Shown here piece by piece: positions 1-10,921 of a DNA stretch of 64,000 bases (the stretch's first letter is position 1; every line of letters starts with the position of its first letter). The DNA is taken from assembly GCF_027244095.1 (NCBI RefSeq), contig NC_069660.1, positions 109,778,834-109,842,833 of the forward strand. The letters run 5' to 3'. The position numbers were made by a program, and so were the translations under genes. The notes beneath the pieces were generated by a model. It was given only the letters and a program-made list of their open reading frames with translations, searched no databases and was not told the DNA's origin. The stretch comes from Hemicordylus capensis. Its lineage: Eukaryota; Chordata; Lepidosauria; Squamata; Cordylidae.

Positions 1-235
1 CCTTAACTAGAGGAGGGGAACACATGTTTCAGGAATGCAGTAATAGCTTGTGACAGCTGCATATGTTTTTATAAACAGTGGCGAACATGCTGTGTAATAG
101 AAGTTGTGCTTATTTGATCTGCAGGGGCTACTGCACTAGTGAAAGGAAGCCCCAGCAGTTTTGTAGAGTTAAGTAATCCTGCAAGGACTTGAAACAGCAT
201 GCAGGCACTTCCACAGTGCTACTCCAAATGTTTCT

Positions 236-346
236 AATAGTGGGGGCATAGCTCAGTGGTGGAGCATCTGCTTTCCATGCAGAAGGCCCCAGGTTCAATC
301 CCTGGCATCTCCAGATAGTGCTAGGAAAAACACCTTGGGCTGCCAC
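236..346 (+). mobile_element. tRNA-derived SINE, 5' part
   Basis: The start carries RNA polymerase III promoter boxes in tRNA arrangement: an A-box-like tagctcagtggtgg and, about 40 bases on, a B box ggttcaatccc. These are followed by tggcatctcca. It is the head of a SINE whose body resumes after the hAT element at 347-675. The same head occurs inverted at 9352-9522. Confidence 0.8.
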
Positions 347-675
347 TAGGGATGTGCACAGAACCGGCTACTTTATGGGCCTCCGGACTGGTTCAAAAGG
401 CGGCTGATTCCACCAGTTCGATGGTGGTGGGGGTGCTGCTTTAAGAGCAAGGGAGGATGCCAGCATGCACAGGCACATCAGATACTTTCAGTTGTATCCA
501 GTCAATGGGGGCAACAGGGATCCAGGAAGGTATGCTGCCGCCCCGATTAACTTTGGAAAAAAGGAGCACCGGCGGGGCAAGAGTGGAGGGAGGGGTAAGT
601 GTACCCTCCCCCACTCTTAAAGCAGCACCCCCGCCACCATCGAACCACCCCTGCCTGGTTCTGTGCACATCCCTA
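347..675. mobile_element. hAT-type MITE (TAGGGATGTGCA family), copy 1, inside a SINE
   Basis: Ends are TAGGGATGTGCACAGAAC and its inverse GTTCTGTGCACATCCCTA. The interior is itself largely palindromic (for example ggtggtgggggtgctgcttt against aaagcagcacccccgccacc). It splits a SINE in two. Flanking 8-mers gctgccac and gctgttgc match at only five of eight positions, so the duplication has decayed. The family is assigned to hAT because better preserved copies (14138, 22764, 24954, 27106) have perfect 8-bp duplications. Confidence 0.75.
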
Positions 676-765
676 GCTGTTGCCAATCAGTGTAGACAGT
701 ATTGAGCTAGATGGACCTATGGTCTGGCTCAGTATAAGACAGTTTCCTATCATCCTATCTGCACT
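676..765 (+). mobile_element. tRNA-derived SINE, 3' part
   Basis: This resumes the SINE broken at 346. It contains gtagacagtattgagctag followed by atggacctatggtctggctc and agtataagacagtttcctat, a body common in squamate SINEs as I know them. The last bases before position 765 fade into unique sequence. Confidence 0.7.
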
Positions 766-2365
766 GTTTAAAGTTATTGCTAAACCTCCTGTCTCTGCAG
801 CACCCCTGGGTCTGCCTTTCACATGTGCAGCAGCTCTGGCAGGTTGGACTTGCCCATGTTCATTGCACAACATGTCAGCCCATATTTAGAGACTTGGATA
901 TTTAATTACTATAGCTTTATCTCCTAAGAACATTTGTGTAGTAAGTGCAAGAAAAATTCAGATGTTCCTTCTCCTTCAAAGTGATTTACTTAACTATTTG
1001 ACACAGAATAAACACTTTTCTGCATCAGTCAAAGTAATTGATTGGAAATGAGACAAAGCAGAAAACATGTCCATTCTATCAGCATGTTGTTCTTACATGT
1101 CCATTGCATAGAAACCTCTCTGGAGAATAATAGCAAAAAGAACTCATAGACTCCTTTCTTGAAACATGCTTTGTAGAATAGAAATGAAGAGGGAGAGAAA
1201 GGAATGAGAAGAATTTGTGATATGCCTGAGAATGTGGGAGATCGTTCCTGACTTCCAACAAGCCTTTTGTGTAATATTCTCATAAACATGGTGTCATATT
1301 CAAGGCCCAAAATTGTTCCTTTGGGTATTATGTATGATAGGAGAGCGTCATATCTGTGGTGATGATGACAATGGGCTACATGGAATGTATGGAAATCTGA
1401 ATTTTACCTTATAAAGGTTCTAATGCCTTTACATTTTATTAGACATGTTACAGCTCCAGCTATTACTATTGCATAACTATAACTATATTAGACAATCTTC
1501 CTCTGACAGGTTCACAGAATACTAGAATTAAACTTTTAGTGAGAGCTGAATATATTTTTGTTCAAAAATAAAGCATTAATTGAACATGTTCCAGCTGTTC
1601 ACCATACTTCTAGTTGTTTCTAAAGTATGTTCCAATTTAAGGAACATCTGGGTTATTCTTGCACTTATGACTCAAAAATTCTTGATGTGGTCAATTAAAA
1701 AACCATCCATTTCTCAAACTATCATATTTGTGCCAAACTAGACTTTGCATAGCAGACACATTTCAATCTCCAAACTTCAATAATGGGAAGGGGGCAGGGA
1801 ACAGCTATGGAGGCTGGGTTGGAAGTGGATGATTGGTGGGCAAATTGCCCCTACTTAAGCTGGTTTTCCATGCAGTGGGGGAAAATACAGCCTAGGAGAC
1901 TTACATGCATTTCCCATTTATCCTTCAACTACATTATATTAGGAATTGTAGCATAGTTGGAGTGTAGGAAAAAACAGATTTAGGGGGCAGGAAGCAGCAC
2001 AACTGAATAATTCAAGCTTTAGACTACATGAAGATCAGCCTCTTCTAGTTTCAGCACAGTTCTAGGGCAGCATAAGGAAATGTATTTTATCTGTCACTTT
2101 TTAGCAAGGCTATCTACTGACCACACTTCTACTGACCACAGGGTCAAGTACAGTCTCAGCACCACATGCAGATTAGAAGCAATCCTAGATCCAGAGATGG
2201 GTTAAATAAGCCACCGCTTTATCGACTAGCTATTTTAATATTGTCCAAATTTGCCTGGAATTGTAAGAGAGCAAGGTATTTGGCAAACCTATCAAAATGT
2301 TGATATTGGAGGTGAGATTGTAGTTGATAGAATCTGTGTCAAAAATTATTTGTGTCAAAAATTAT
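766..2365. other. No gene or clear element
   Basis: I see only short chance frames, AT-rich sequence and no terminal repeats, RT motifs or exon-like frames here. Confidence 0.5.
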
Positions 2366-3240
2366 TTGTGTCAATAATTTGTTTTTTGACCAGAAGCACT
2401 TTGCAATATGAAAAAATTGTTCTAGTAAGAACTAATCTGCCTACTTTCTTTTCACTATCACTAGAAGTTGACTAAATCTGGTCCATATTGGTTAGGTAGT
2501 TCACAAGTGAGCCAACTTGTTTCTCAAACGTTCATATATCCACCATCTGGAATTGGAGTGGATGACATAATCACAAACTGTGTGTTTGAAGTGTCCCTAC
2601 AACTGTACCAAATTAGGTCCAAATCGATTCCCACTTGCACCTCAGATGTTCATGTGTCCTCCATCTTGAATCAGACTGGAGAAATCATTACAAACTATGC
2701 CCTTTAGCCATCTATATGTGTCCCTACACATGTAGCAAATTTGGTTCAAATCTGTTATGCGGTTCACAAATTATCCCAATTGTGCCACAAATGTTCATGT
2801 GTTCAATGTCTTGAATTAGGGTGGATGACATCATAACAAACTCTGCTGTTGAGGTGTCCTTGTCTGTCACTCACTACAACTAAACTAAATTTGGTACAAA
2901 TTGGTTAGGCAGTCCACAAGTTAGCCCTCTTGCGCCTCAAACATTCACATGTCTGCCATCTTGGATAAGGGTGGATGACATCATTACAAACTACACCATT
3001 GATGTGCTCCTGTTTGTCACTCACTACAACTGTACCAAATTTGGTAAATTGGTTGACAGACCACAAGTTAGCCCATTTGGCCTCAAACATTCACACATCC
3101 TCCATCTGGAATTGGGGTGGAGGACATCATCACACACTATACCATAGAGGTGTCCCTATGTGTCCCTACGGCTATACCCAATTTGATTCATATTGGTCCA
3201 GGCATTGCGAAGTTGGTAGACAGGGAAACACATGCAGACG

Positions 3241-3279
<39 letters not shown>

Positions 3280-3325
3280 TGTCAGGTGATTTCATAAGCC
3301 TACTGGAAAGTAGGCTAAAAAATAT
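2366..3325 (+). mobile_element. Element built of tandem units near 146 bp, copy A
   Basis: A unit containing ttcacatgtccgccatcttg, then ggatgacatcatcacaaact and accattgaggtgtccctatg and caaatttggttcaaattgg repeats about five times. Taking the tgacatcat core as reference, copies begin at 2563, 2680, 2826, 2976 and 3122, so spacings are 117, 146, 150 and 146. The head carries ttgttctagtaagaac, and the tail carries a CA microsatellite (3246-3275) followed by a hairpin gcctactggaaagtaggc. The second copy at 15.6-16.7 kb has the same head, units and tail, so this is one dispersed element and not a local satellite. I do not know its class; no protein is encoded. Confidence 0.7.
3246..3275. repeat. 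(CA)n microsatellite in the tail of copy A
   Basis: About 15 CA dinucleotides. The equivalent place in copy B (about 16600-16615) has only a few CA-rich bases, so it grew after insertion. Confidence 0.9.
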
Positions 3326-3611
3326 ATTGAAAACTCCAAGTAACCATTATTCTCTTGGTTAAGCATGAATTTAACTTCCAAAAAATTAGTCACATTCTCA
3401 AACACCCTTAATTCATTTGTTAATTAGAACAAAACCTGATTCCTAGAGACAGGAAAAGGCTAAGTGCTCCTACCTTGCATTCTGAAATTATAGCTGCAAT
3501 AGTGGTCTTCTGTATACTAGTAATACTGGCATACTATGTGCTGTATACTAGTACTATCAGCATAATACTGATAGTACGGGCAATGCCAATCCACTGTTAC
3601 CAGTTTTAGTG
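3326..3611. other. No gene or clear element
   Basis: Short AT-rich stretch with local duplication of a tactagta-type motif at 3517-3570. Nothing else supported. Confidence 0.5.
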
Positions 3612-3619
3612 CTGCACAC

Positions 3620-4833
3620 CAGGGGTGTAGCAAGGTTGCAGTGGGCCCAGAGACAAGATTTTAAAATTGGGCCCCCCCACTCAAAGTCCAGGGCCTCCGC
3701 ACACCCCAGGCCCCCAAGGGTTTAAGTCTGATATTCCAAAATTAGTATGCTGCCTGGAAATACATTTCACTGAATACACACACGCACACGTCACAATATA
3801 TAGTGATATACATTGAGTACTATACATTTGTTTTACTTTTAATGCCTAGAACACACTAGAAAGATGAATGATTAAAATGGCCCCCTTGCTGCAGATTAGC
3901 AAAGGAGACTTTCAACCATGCAGGGTGAGCCTATGTTTGTTTTCTCAGAATTCTGAACAAATTCAGTCAAGTTTGATTCCAGGAGGTTTTTCACAGGAGG
4001 CTTTTAAAGCCCTTTAACACACATCTCCTCTGGAATAGAGGTGCTGCATTCACATGTTGGCCAGATTTACCCTGAAGTCCCTGCAAGTTATTGGGGAGCA
4101 GTTCACACACAAGAAAAATAAAATAAAATAAAATAAAAGCACCACACATGCTTCATAGTTCTCACTCAGACCTTCTGGGTTGCAAAACAACTTGAACATA
4201 AGTGCATTTATAAATGAATGAATGAATGAATAAAATAAATATAATACTGTTTCTTCCAGAAGTTTTTGTAATTTTCTGCCATGAAACAAGCCACTTATAG
4301 GACTTTTTAGATAGTTTTTTTTAAGCCAGCAAATTTTCCAAGCTGTTTCAAAATAAATATTCAGAGACTTCTCAGTCCCTCCCCCCCATATCAAAACCCT
4401 ATGGCAAGCAGATGCCTATATATCCGGGGCGGGGGGAAGGTAACCACAAAAAGGAGTTTACACTCTACCTGGCAAATGCTGGGTTCGACAGGGCAGCAGG
4501 GGGTCTTCTGCTGCAGAGAACAGTGGTGGCCACTCTGGCTGCCTCCTCCTTCCTGGCTGCCTTGGGCCCTACACGAGGCCTCCGTGGAAGCCCCGCCCAC
4601 CCGCTGATCAGCTGAGAGGCGGGAGAAAAGGAGCTCTTTGCAGCTTGTCTGCTGCTTCGATTGCCGGCCAGGAGAACAAGCTGGAGAGACAGCGAAGAGG
4701 GCAAGTGGCTGAAGGGCCTTGGGGCTGGGCAGGGGGCAATGGGGAGTCACGTGAGGTGCCTCTGGGGGGGCCCTCCAGGCAGTGGGGCCCCCAGACAACT
4801 GTCTCCCCTTGCCCGATCGTTGTTACGCGCCTG
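3620..4833. mobile_element. Non-autonomous hAT element, 1.2 kb
   Basis: The left end is CAGGGGTGTAGCAAGG and the right end, read inverted, is CAGGCGCGTAACAACG. The flanking 8-mers are ctgcacac (3612-3619) and ctgcaaac (4834-4841), seven of eight identical, as expected for a hAT target duplication. GC-rich ends (gggcccccccac and ggggggccctcc) point toward each other. No transposase is present. It contains (AAAAT)n at about 4117-4137 and (GAAT)n at about 4212-4230. Confidence 0.75.
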
Positions 4834-5813
4834 CTGCAAACACCTTCTCCACCAATAAAACAATTACTAGATTAGGTCAGGAATGTGGTAGTTATCATCC
4901 TTTGTGACTATGCTTTGGTGGGGAATTTAACTCAACTTAGTGCAAAATTTGCATATAGTCAAATAGTAGTGGCTGATGATTCCTGGGACTGGGGGTGGGG
5001 CTAGGCAAGAAAGGTGATGGGTGGAGCCACAGGTAGTGAGAGCTGGAGCCATTTGAGGGGAACTGTGGAGGTGGAACCAGGACTAGTCAGGCCTTAACTA
5101 TCTGGCAAAGTGCAGATTTGCAGCTGCAGAGGTAGATTTAGCCATGAACCTTGGGGATTAGGTGTGTGGCCTCCTGTCTCCAGGGGAACCTGCCCAGAGC
5201 CACACTGCTGCCCTGCGCTCACCCTGATGCTTCGCCGTGCCTGCTGTGCCAGTTAAATCTTTCTTTTTTAGTTTTAACTGTCCTCCACTGTGCAGCAGGG
5301 GTGGAGGCATTGGGGAGGCCCCACCCCAATGGTGGGCATTGAGGGGAGACCAAGGTGAGAGAGGTGGAGGCAGTGGCAAGAGCTCCTTCCCTGAGTCTGC
5401 CTGCCTCCCAAATGACAGAATGGGCCATTTTCAGGCCATTTAGGAGCTCTCTGCACATGCACGCACATGTGTGCAGAGACCCGAAATGGGCCAAACAAGA
5501 CAACCTTCTTAGAATGCTAGCTGGATCTCACCATGGACAAGCATGCAGGTGCCATGGACCCCTGCTGGAGGACATCTCCTACCACAATGGGATCCCCGGC
5601 AGTAAGAAGCCTTGTATCTCTTTGTCTTTCTTTGATTAAAACACCACCTATTTCATCTTCTCCCTGTGTGTGTTTCTTGGTCTTGGCACCAGAAAGGGAC
5701 CGTGCCCCTTGTCTTCAAGTCCAATGTATTCACTAGTGGGGAAGAGGTTTTACACTTGGAGATGGCTCTGTTGATGAATTTCTTTATTAATTATTATCTT
5801 TAATTTCCTGGGG
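4834..5813. other. Unassigned repeat-like sequence, no gene
   Basis: GC-richer than its surroundings. A hAT-like start CAGAGGTAGATTTAGCCAT lies at about 5128 but I found no matching right end. Near 5450 gtgcagagacccgaaatggg is roughly inverted with ccattttcaggccattt and ctctctgcac just before it. Confidence 0.4.
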
Positions 5814-5847
5814 AGGCTTCATAGTATATGCATATACTATGAAGCCT
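5814..5847. repeat. Perfect 34-bp palindrome
   Basis: The two 17-base arms meet at TATATGCATATA and are flanked by aggcttcatag and ctatgaagcct. It directly adjoins the TATAG pentanucleotide array. Confidence 0.9.
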
Positions 5848-5849
5848 TC

Positions 5850-5912
5850 CTATAGTATAGTATAGTATAGTATAGTATAGTATAGTATAGTATAGTATAG
5901 TATAGTATAGTA
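5850..5912. repeat. (TATAG)n microsatellite
   Basis: About 12 uninterrupted copies of the pentamer. Confidence 0.95.
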
Positions 5913-6640
5913 CCAAGCTTAATAATTTCCTATGGGTGCTTTCTTAAAAGAAAAGGCTAAACAGGTGATCTCTAAAAGCAGGCAGTCTGGAGAGGGAAGG
6001 TGGGCACTGATTTTCAACATTAATCACTTGACTGAATCTAAAAGTCTTATCTGCAGGAGGAAATTTGTCTTTGGTTCTTTGGCTTGATCTGGCTGCTCAC
6101 TCATTAAGAGAGGAATACTGCATTCCAACCTCAGTACTTTGATGCTTGGTCTATTCTGGCACTTTCCATGCATCTCAGTGGTTATCAGAGTGGTAGCTCC
6201 TCATCCCTTACTATTGCACTAATGACTTGGGGGCATTAAGGAGAACCTGGCCAGAATGTCTTATTTCCTTTCCTGGAACCAGAGGAATACACTCTGGCAG
6301 AGACTTCCTCATCAGTAGAAACAGTGATGAAGCCAAGATTCAGTCTGGGGTTCAATGGGAACAGGCAGTCATAGCAACACCACCCATGCTGCTGCAGGCT
6401 CATGGTGAAGCACTGGCAGCCTTGCACTTATGTGCAAGAGCACAAATAATTCAAATAGAGCTCTGCATTCCAGAAGCACTAGTTGGATTTCCCCTGATAA
6501 ATGAGCACTTTTGAAAGCAGTGACTTTCTTTTATTTAATGTGGAAATGTTGAAAGTAGTGACTCCTTTGAAAGCAGTGACTCCTCTAGCCTATTCCTTTT
6601 TCTGGCTCTTCTCCCAGTCCTGCAGCTCCAGGGAGTTCTG
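5913..6640. other. No gene or clear element
   Basis: Contains three copies of a 13-base motif like gaaagcagtgact at about 6513, 6549 and 6569. Otherwise nothing recognised. Confidence 0.4.
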
Positions 6641-6649
6641 GTAACACTC

Positions 6650-9100
6650 CCTCAAGGATTAGAGTCCTATGGCCAGTAAATGCAAAAACATCTGTCAGCC
6701 ATGATTTTATTGTGGATGCGCATGCTGACCTGGTATGTGTGACTGAGACCTGGTTGGGTGAGCTTGGTGGAGTGGGTCTCTCTCAGCTCTCCCCTCCAGG
6801 CTTCATGATCCTACAGCAGCCCCGCCTTGAGAGTTGAGAAGGAGGAGTTGCAATCATCTATTGAGAGTCCATTCCCCTCACCAGATGCCCAGTTAGGCAA
6901 TATCAGAACTCTTAGTGTTTGACCCTGAGGGTGGGCCTACAAGATAGGATAGGGATTCTGTTGGTGTATCAACCACCCTGCTGCACTTCAGTCTCTCTGC
7001 TTGAGCTGGTGAAGGAAGTCTTGAAGGTGACATTGGGTTCCCCTAGGTTTATTGTCTTGGGGGACTTCAATGTCCATGTCGAGGCCTCCCTAGAAGAAGT
7101 GGCTCAGAATTTCATGGCCGTCATAACAACCATGGGCCTTGCTCAATTAATATTGGGTCCCACTCACATGGCAGGACATAAACTGGATCTGGTTTTTGCC
7201 AACCAGGAACTGAATTATCTTCAGGTTGTGGGTAGGATATAACCCCTTTGTTATGGACAGAATGTCGTCTTATGGGATTTAGTTTGACTGCTTTGACCAA
7301 CCTCTGTGGGGATGGTGGACCAAATAGAATGGTCTCCCCCCAAAAGCTTATGGATCCACTCGGTTTCCAGACAGCGCTGGGGGAGTTTCTAGTGTCCAGA
7401 ACTGGTGACTGTTGAGACCCTGGTGAATCTTTGAAATGTGTAGACAGCCTGGGCTGTTGACATGGTCACTCCTAAATGCCCTTTCTGGCTTGGTGGAGCT
7501 CCTTGATTCTTCTTGGAGCTTAGGGAAATGAAACTACTCAGACGATAGCTAGAGCAATGCTGGAAGAAGACCCATAACAAATCTGACCAAACATGGGCTA
7601 GAGACCATTTTAAGGACTATTCTGTGGTGGTGGGGAAGCCAAGGAACGTTTTTTCTCTGCCTCTATTACATCTGCCCAGTGTAGAACAGTGGAGCTGTTT
7701 CGTGTGGCAAAGTCAAAGCTTCACACAAGCCCACATGTGATGGGAGAAGAACCATCAGCAGCCCAATGTAACTAGTTTGCTTGTCACTTCACATATCAAG
7801 TCACTCACATCCATGCCCATTTGCCTCCAGGATTTTGGCAGTTCCAGGAGATGTGTCTTGGCAACCATCTGGTTTGATTGTGATGGATTATTTTCAATTT
7901 GTGCAGTTGCAAAGGACCTTGGATGATATGGATTATACAGACCCTTTTCAATCTGGCTTTCACCCTGGGTTTGGGACTGAAATTAGTGGATGACCTATTC
8001 TGGGAACTAGACAGGGGGAGTGCATCCCTGTTGGTTCTGCTGGACCTCTCAGTGGCATTTGATACTTTTGACCATGGTATCCTTCTGGACCGCCTCTCAG
8101 GTATAGGGATCGGGGCAGTGCATTGGAGTGGTTTTGATCCTTTCTTTGGGGGAGGTTCCAGAAAGTGTTGTTGGGGGACTTTTGCTCGATGCCTTGGTCT
8201 CTGGTCTATGGGGTTCTGCAGGGCTCAGTATTGTCCCCCATGCTGTTTTACATCTACATGAAACTACTGGGAGAGATCATCAGGAAATTTGGACTGAAGT
8301 GTCATCAATATGCAGATGACACTCAGCTCTACCCTTCTTTGATATCAGATCCAAGTGAAGCAGTGGATGTTCTGAACTGCGGGCTGGATGTGGGCTAGCA
8401 AACTGAGGTTAAATCCAATCAAGATGGATTTTCTACTGTTGGTCAGTAGAAAAGTCCGTTGGGATAGGGTGATTCAGCCAGCTCTGGATGGGATTGTACT
8501 CCCCCTGATAGAACAAGTGCACAGCTTGGGGGTATTGCTGCACCTAACTCTGCTTTTGGATGCTCAGGTGGAGGCAGTGGCCAGGGTTGCCTTTGCACAG
8601 CTTTGGCTAGTGTGCCTGCTTCCTGTCTTTCTCAAAAAGGAAGATCTGGCCATGGTTACTCATGCCTTAGTCATGGTTGGATTACTGCAATGTGCTCTAT
8701 GTGGGGCTGCCATTGAAGAATATTTGGAAACTTCAGTTGGTGCAGAATGCACTTGCCAGAGTTCTTTCTGGAACTGCTTGCTCATAGCATATTACACCTA
8801 TTTTGAAAGAGCTATACTGGCTGCCAATTTGTTTCTGAATCCAATTCAAGGTGCTGGCTATTTAAAGCCCTTAACAGTTTGTGTCCTGGATACCTGAAGC
8901 ACGGCCTGCTCCCAAGAATTTCTGCCTGCCCAGCAATGTTGTCAGAGGGGCCTTTGCGTGTGTTGATTATGAGAGATGCTAAATTGTTGTGCACACAGGA
9001 CAGAGCCTTCTCCATTGTTGCCCGCAGACCCTGGAGTGCTCACCCAGTTAATGTTCTCCCACAGATGCTCTTTGAAAGGCAGTATACAAACTGAACAATC
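6650..9100 (+). mobile_element. L2-type LINE, eroded, endonuclease and RT recognisable
   Basis: Endonuclease pieces are readable in the plus frames: DLVCVTETWLGE near 6730, then VLGDFNVHVE near 7055 and GPTHMAGHKLDLVFANQ near 7155. Reverse transcriptase follows: LLVLLDLSVAFDTFDHGILL near 8020-8090, GVLQGSVLSPMLFYIYMKLL near 8205-8265 and the catalytic YADDTQLY at about 8310. The usual L2 C-terminal region (LRLNPIKMDFLL, then VEAVARVAFAQLWLV) lies at 8400-8620. The frame is broken repeatedly by stops and shifts, so it is long dead. L2 LINEs of this type copy themselves by target-primed reverse transcription in the nucleus. The 3' end is a short (ATCA)n tail at about 9105. Confidence 0.85.
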
Positions 9101-9102
9101 AT

Positions 9103-9130
9103 CAGTCAATCAATCAATCAATCAATCAGT
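9103..9130. repeat. (ATCA)n tail of the L2 LINE
   Basis: About five to six copies of the tetramer directly after the LINE 3' end. Confidence 0.8.
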
Positions 9131-9345
9131 TTATCAGGGGGAGAGCAATAGGCCCTATTCACCCCCAATAAAGCATCCCACCAGTGGCTGTCGATGGTTT
9201 CTACCTTGTGTTTCTTTTTAGACTGTAAGTCCTATGGGGACAGGCAACAATAATATATTTTTTTCTAAGTAAACTAAACTGCTTTGAGAATGTTGATAAG
9301 CGGTATATAAATATTTGCAGTAGTCATCGTCATAGTAGAGTCATG
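9131..9345 (+). mobile_element. SINE-like element sharing an L2-type 3' tail
   Basis: It opens with tatcagggggagagcaatag and contains tgtttctttttagactgtaa then ggggacaggcaacaa. It ends aagcggtatataaatatttg. The same order is found at 26200-26465 and 34697-34917. Confidence 0.6.
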
Positions 9346-9351
9346 CTGATT

Positions 9352-9522
9352 TCATTTAGCTTAGTATTGCCTGCCTGGCAGCAGCTTCTACACTGCCTGG
9401 CAGCAGCTTCTCCAAAGTTTCAGGCATGAGTTTTCCAGCCCTGTTGGAGATGCCAGGGACTGAACCTGGGAGCTTGTGCATGCACAGCAAATACACTACC
9501 ACTGAGCTATTTTTGTGGACAC
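9352..9522 (-). mobile_element. tRNA-derived SINE, reverse orientation
   Basis: Read on the minus strand it has tagctcagtggtagtg (A box) and ggttcagtccctggcatctc (B box), then gctgctgccaggcagtgtag. The last motif is duplicated in tandem (about 9368-9412). Confidence 0.75.
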
Positions 9523-10046
9523 ATTGTATATCCACACGTCCATTTTTAATATCCAAATGAAAAGGTTCATTTGAAATAACAAGAGAAGAGAATTATTCAC
9601 AAAAGCTAGCTTTGCATTATTTTTAAAAATATGTTTAATAACAAGCTGGGAAGCAGACTATAAATAAAATGGTAGATTGGAATAGAAAATCTTGACAGAC
9701 AGATGTCAAAATTTAACAATTCATTATTGCTCTCTGTAACAGCGAACAATAACTCACAACAGTACGAAGCATGCCACATGCAATGAAATCTAGCTATTGA
9801 ATACATCAGTTCAGCTTAGCCTTGGAGAAAGAAAACTAAAGGGATTAGGGAATCAGAAAAGTTTTCTTACAGCTCTGCAGGGAAAATGCAATAATAATTA
9901 GTTCAGAGAATCAAAGGGTATGGTGGCCAGCTTTTAGGGAGTAGGAATTATGGAACAAATTCCCTGCAGAAGCAATAGAAAACTGGGTGATAGCCATTTT
10001 TATTCAAAAACTGGGTCCATTGTTAAGGAAGACAGCAGAAAAGACA
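9523..10046. other. No gene or clear element
   Basis: AT-rich sequence without recognisable motifs. Confidence 0.5.
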
Positions 10047-10054
10047 GTAGGAAG

Positions 10055-10913
10055 TAGGGCCATGCATGACTGCAAATATAGGGTTGGATTGGGTCAGATC
10101 CAGAACACCAGAAGTTGGTTTGGGTAATTTTGGACTGTTCAGAAGGCTGGGGATGGGAAAACCACTGATTTTTTGATTGGAAAAAATCTCCATAGAAGTC
10201 TATGAGGAAAGGAAAAAAATTGCCAGGCAAACAGGTAGCACAAGAGCTCTGAAAATGGGCATACAAGTACATAAGGATGAGCATGTATTTAATTAAAATT
10301 GATCCAACCATCCTTTGTTTTAAAGTAATTTTTTTAAGTACCCAGAAATCCCTACAGAAGTCGATGGAGAAAGAAAGAAAAAATGCCAGACAGAAATGGC
10401 GAGCCTGGCAACCCTGAAAGTAACCTGTAAATTGTACTCAGAGAAAGAATGTGGAAGAAAATGATGTAACATACTAGAATATTAGAGGAAGTGATGTCAA
10501 GCCCAGAAAATCTTTCACATTCTTTTTCAAATTGTGAGTAAAAGAAAAGCCTCCCCCCCAAAAAAAACCCGATTAAAAATTAAGATATAAATGCACAGGC
10601 GGGCAGGTAGGTGAGCGGGTGAGCAGATAGATGTCAGTAGGGGTTTTGCCAGCTGTGATTGGCCAAATAAAATAAAATAAAATAAAATAAGGCTCCTGAC
10701 ATTTGGAGCTCTGAAATGGGTCAGAATGCCTGAACGGTGTCAGGGAACTCTGACCCAACATAGGCTTCCCTATGTCAGGGTCAGCTTATCCCCGACACCC
10801 TCTGACATGGCCCATCTTGGGTCAGGTCTGACATTACCACCTTGAGCCATTTTTGGAAGGGCGGTATATAAATCGAATAAATAAAATTAATGACCTGACC
10901 TTACACAGCCCTA
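10055..10913. mobile_element. hAT-type MITE (TAGGG family), copy 2
   Basis: It starts TAGGGCCATGCATGACTGC and ends ACACAGCCCTA. Flanks are gtaggaag (10047-10054) and gtaggacg (10914-10921), seven of eight identical. Near-palindromic gggttggattgggtcag and ctgacccaacatagg lie inside. A 50-base SINE/L2 tail and an AAATA-rich run were added later. Confidence 0.75.
10836..10889 (+). mobile_element. SINE/L2 3' tail fragment within hAT copy 2
   Basis: The sequence contains accaccttgagccatttttg then gaagggcggtatataaatcg and an AATA-type tail. It is the same tail as at 34855, 36731 and 50228. Confidence 0.65.
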
Positions 10914-10921
10914 GTAGGACG

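Noticed and set aside
236-310. tRNA gene
   Set aside because: A and B boxes are present, but the sequence continues into a SINE body and does not close an acceptor stem; a second, inverted copy at 9352 has the same structure.
2366-3325. CRISPR array
   Set aside because: The unit is about 146 bp without short repeats and unique spacers, units diverge along their whole length, and this is vertebrate DNA.
4050-4394. 114-codon minus-strand frame
   Set aside because: Hydrophobic, low-complexity frame inside a non-autonomous hAT element; no family resemblance.
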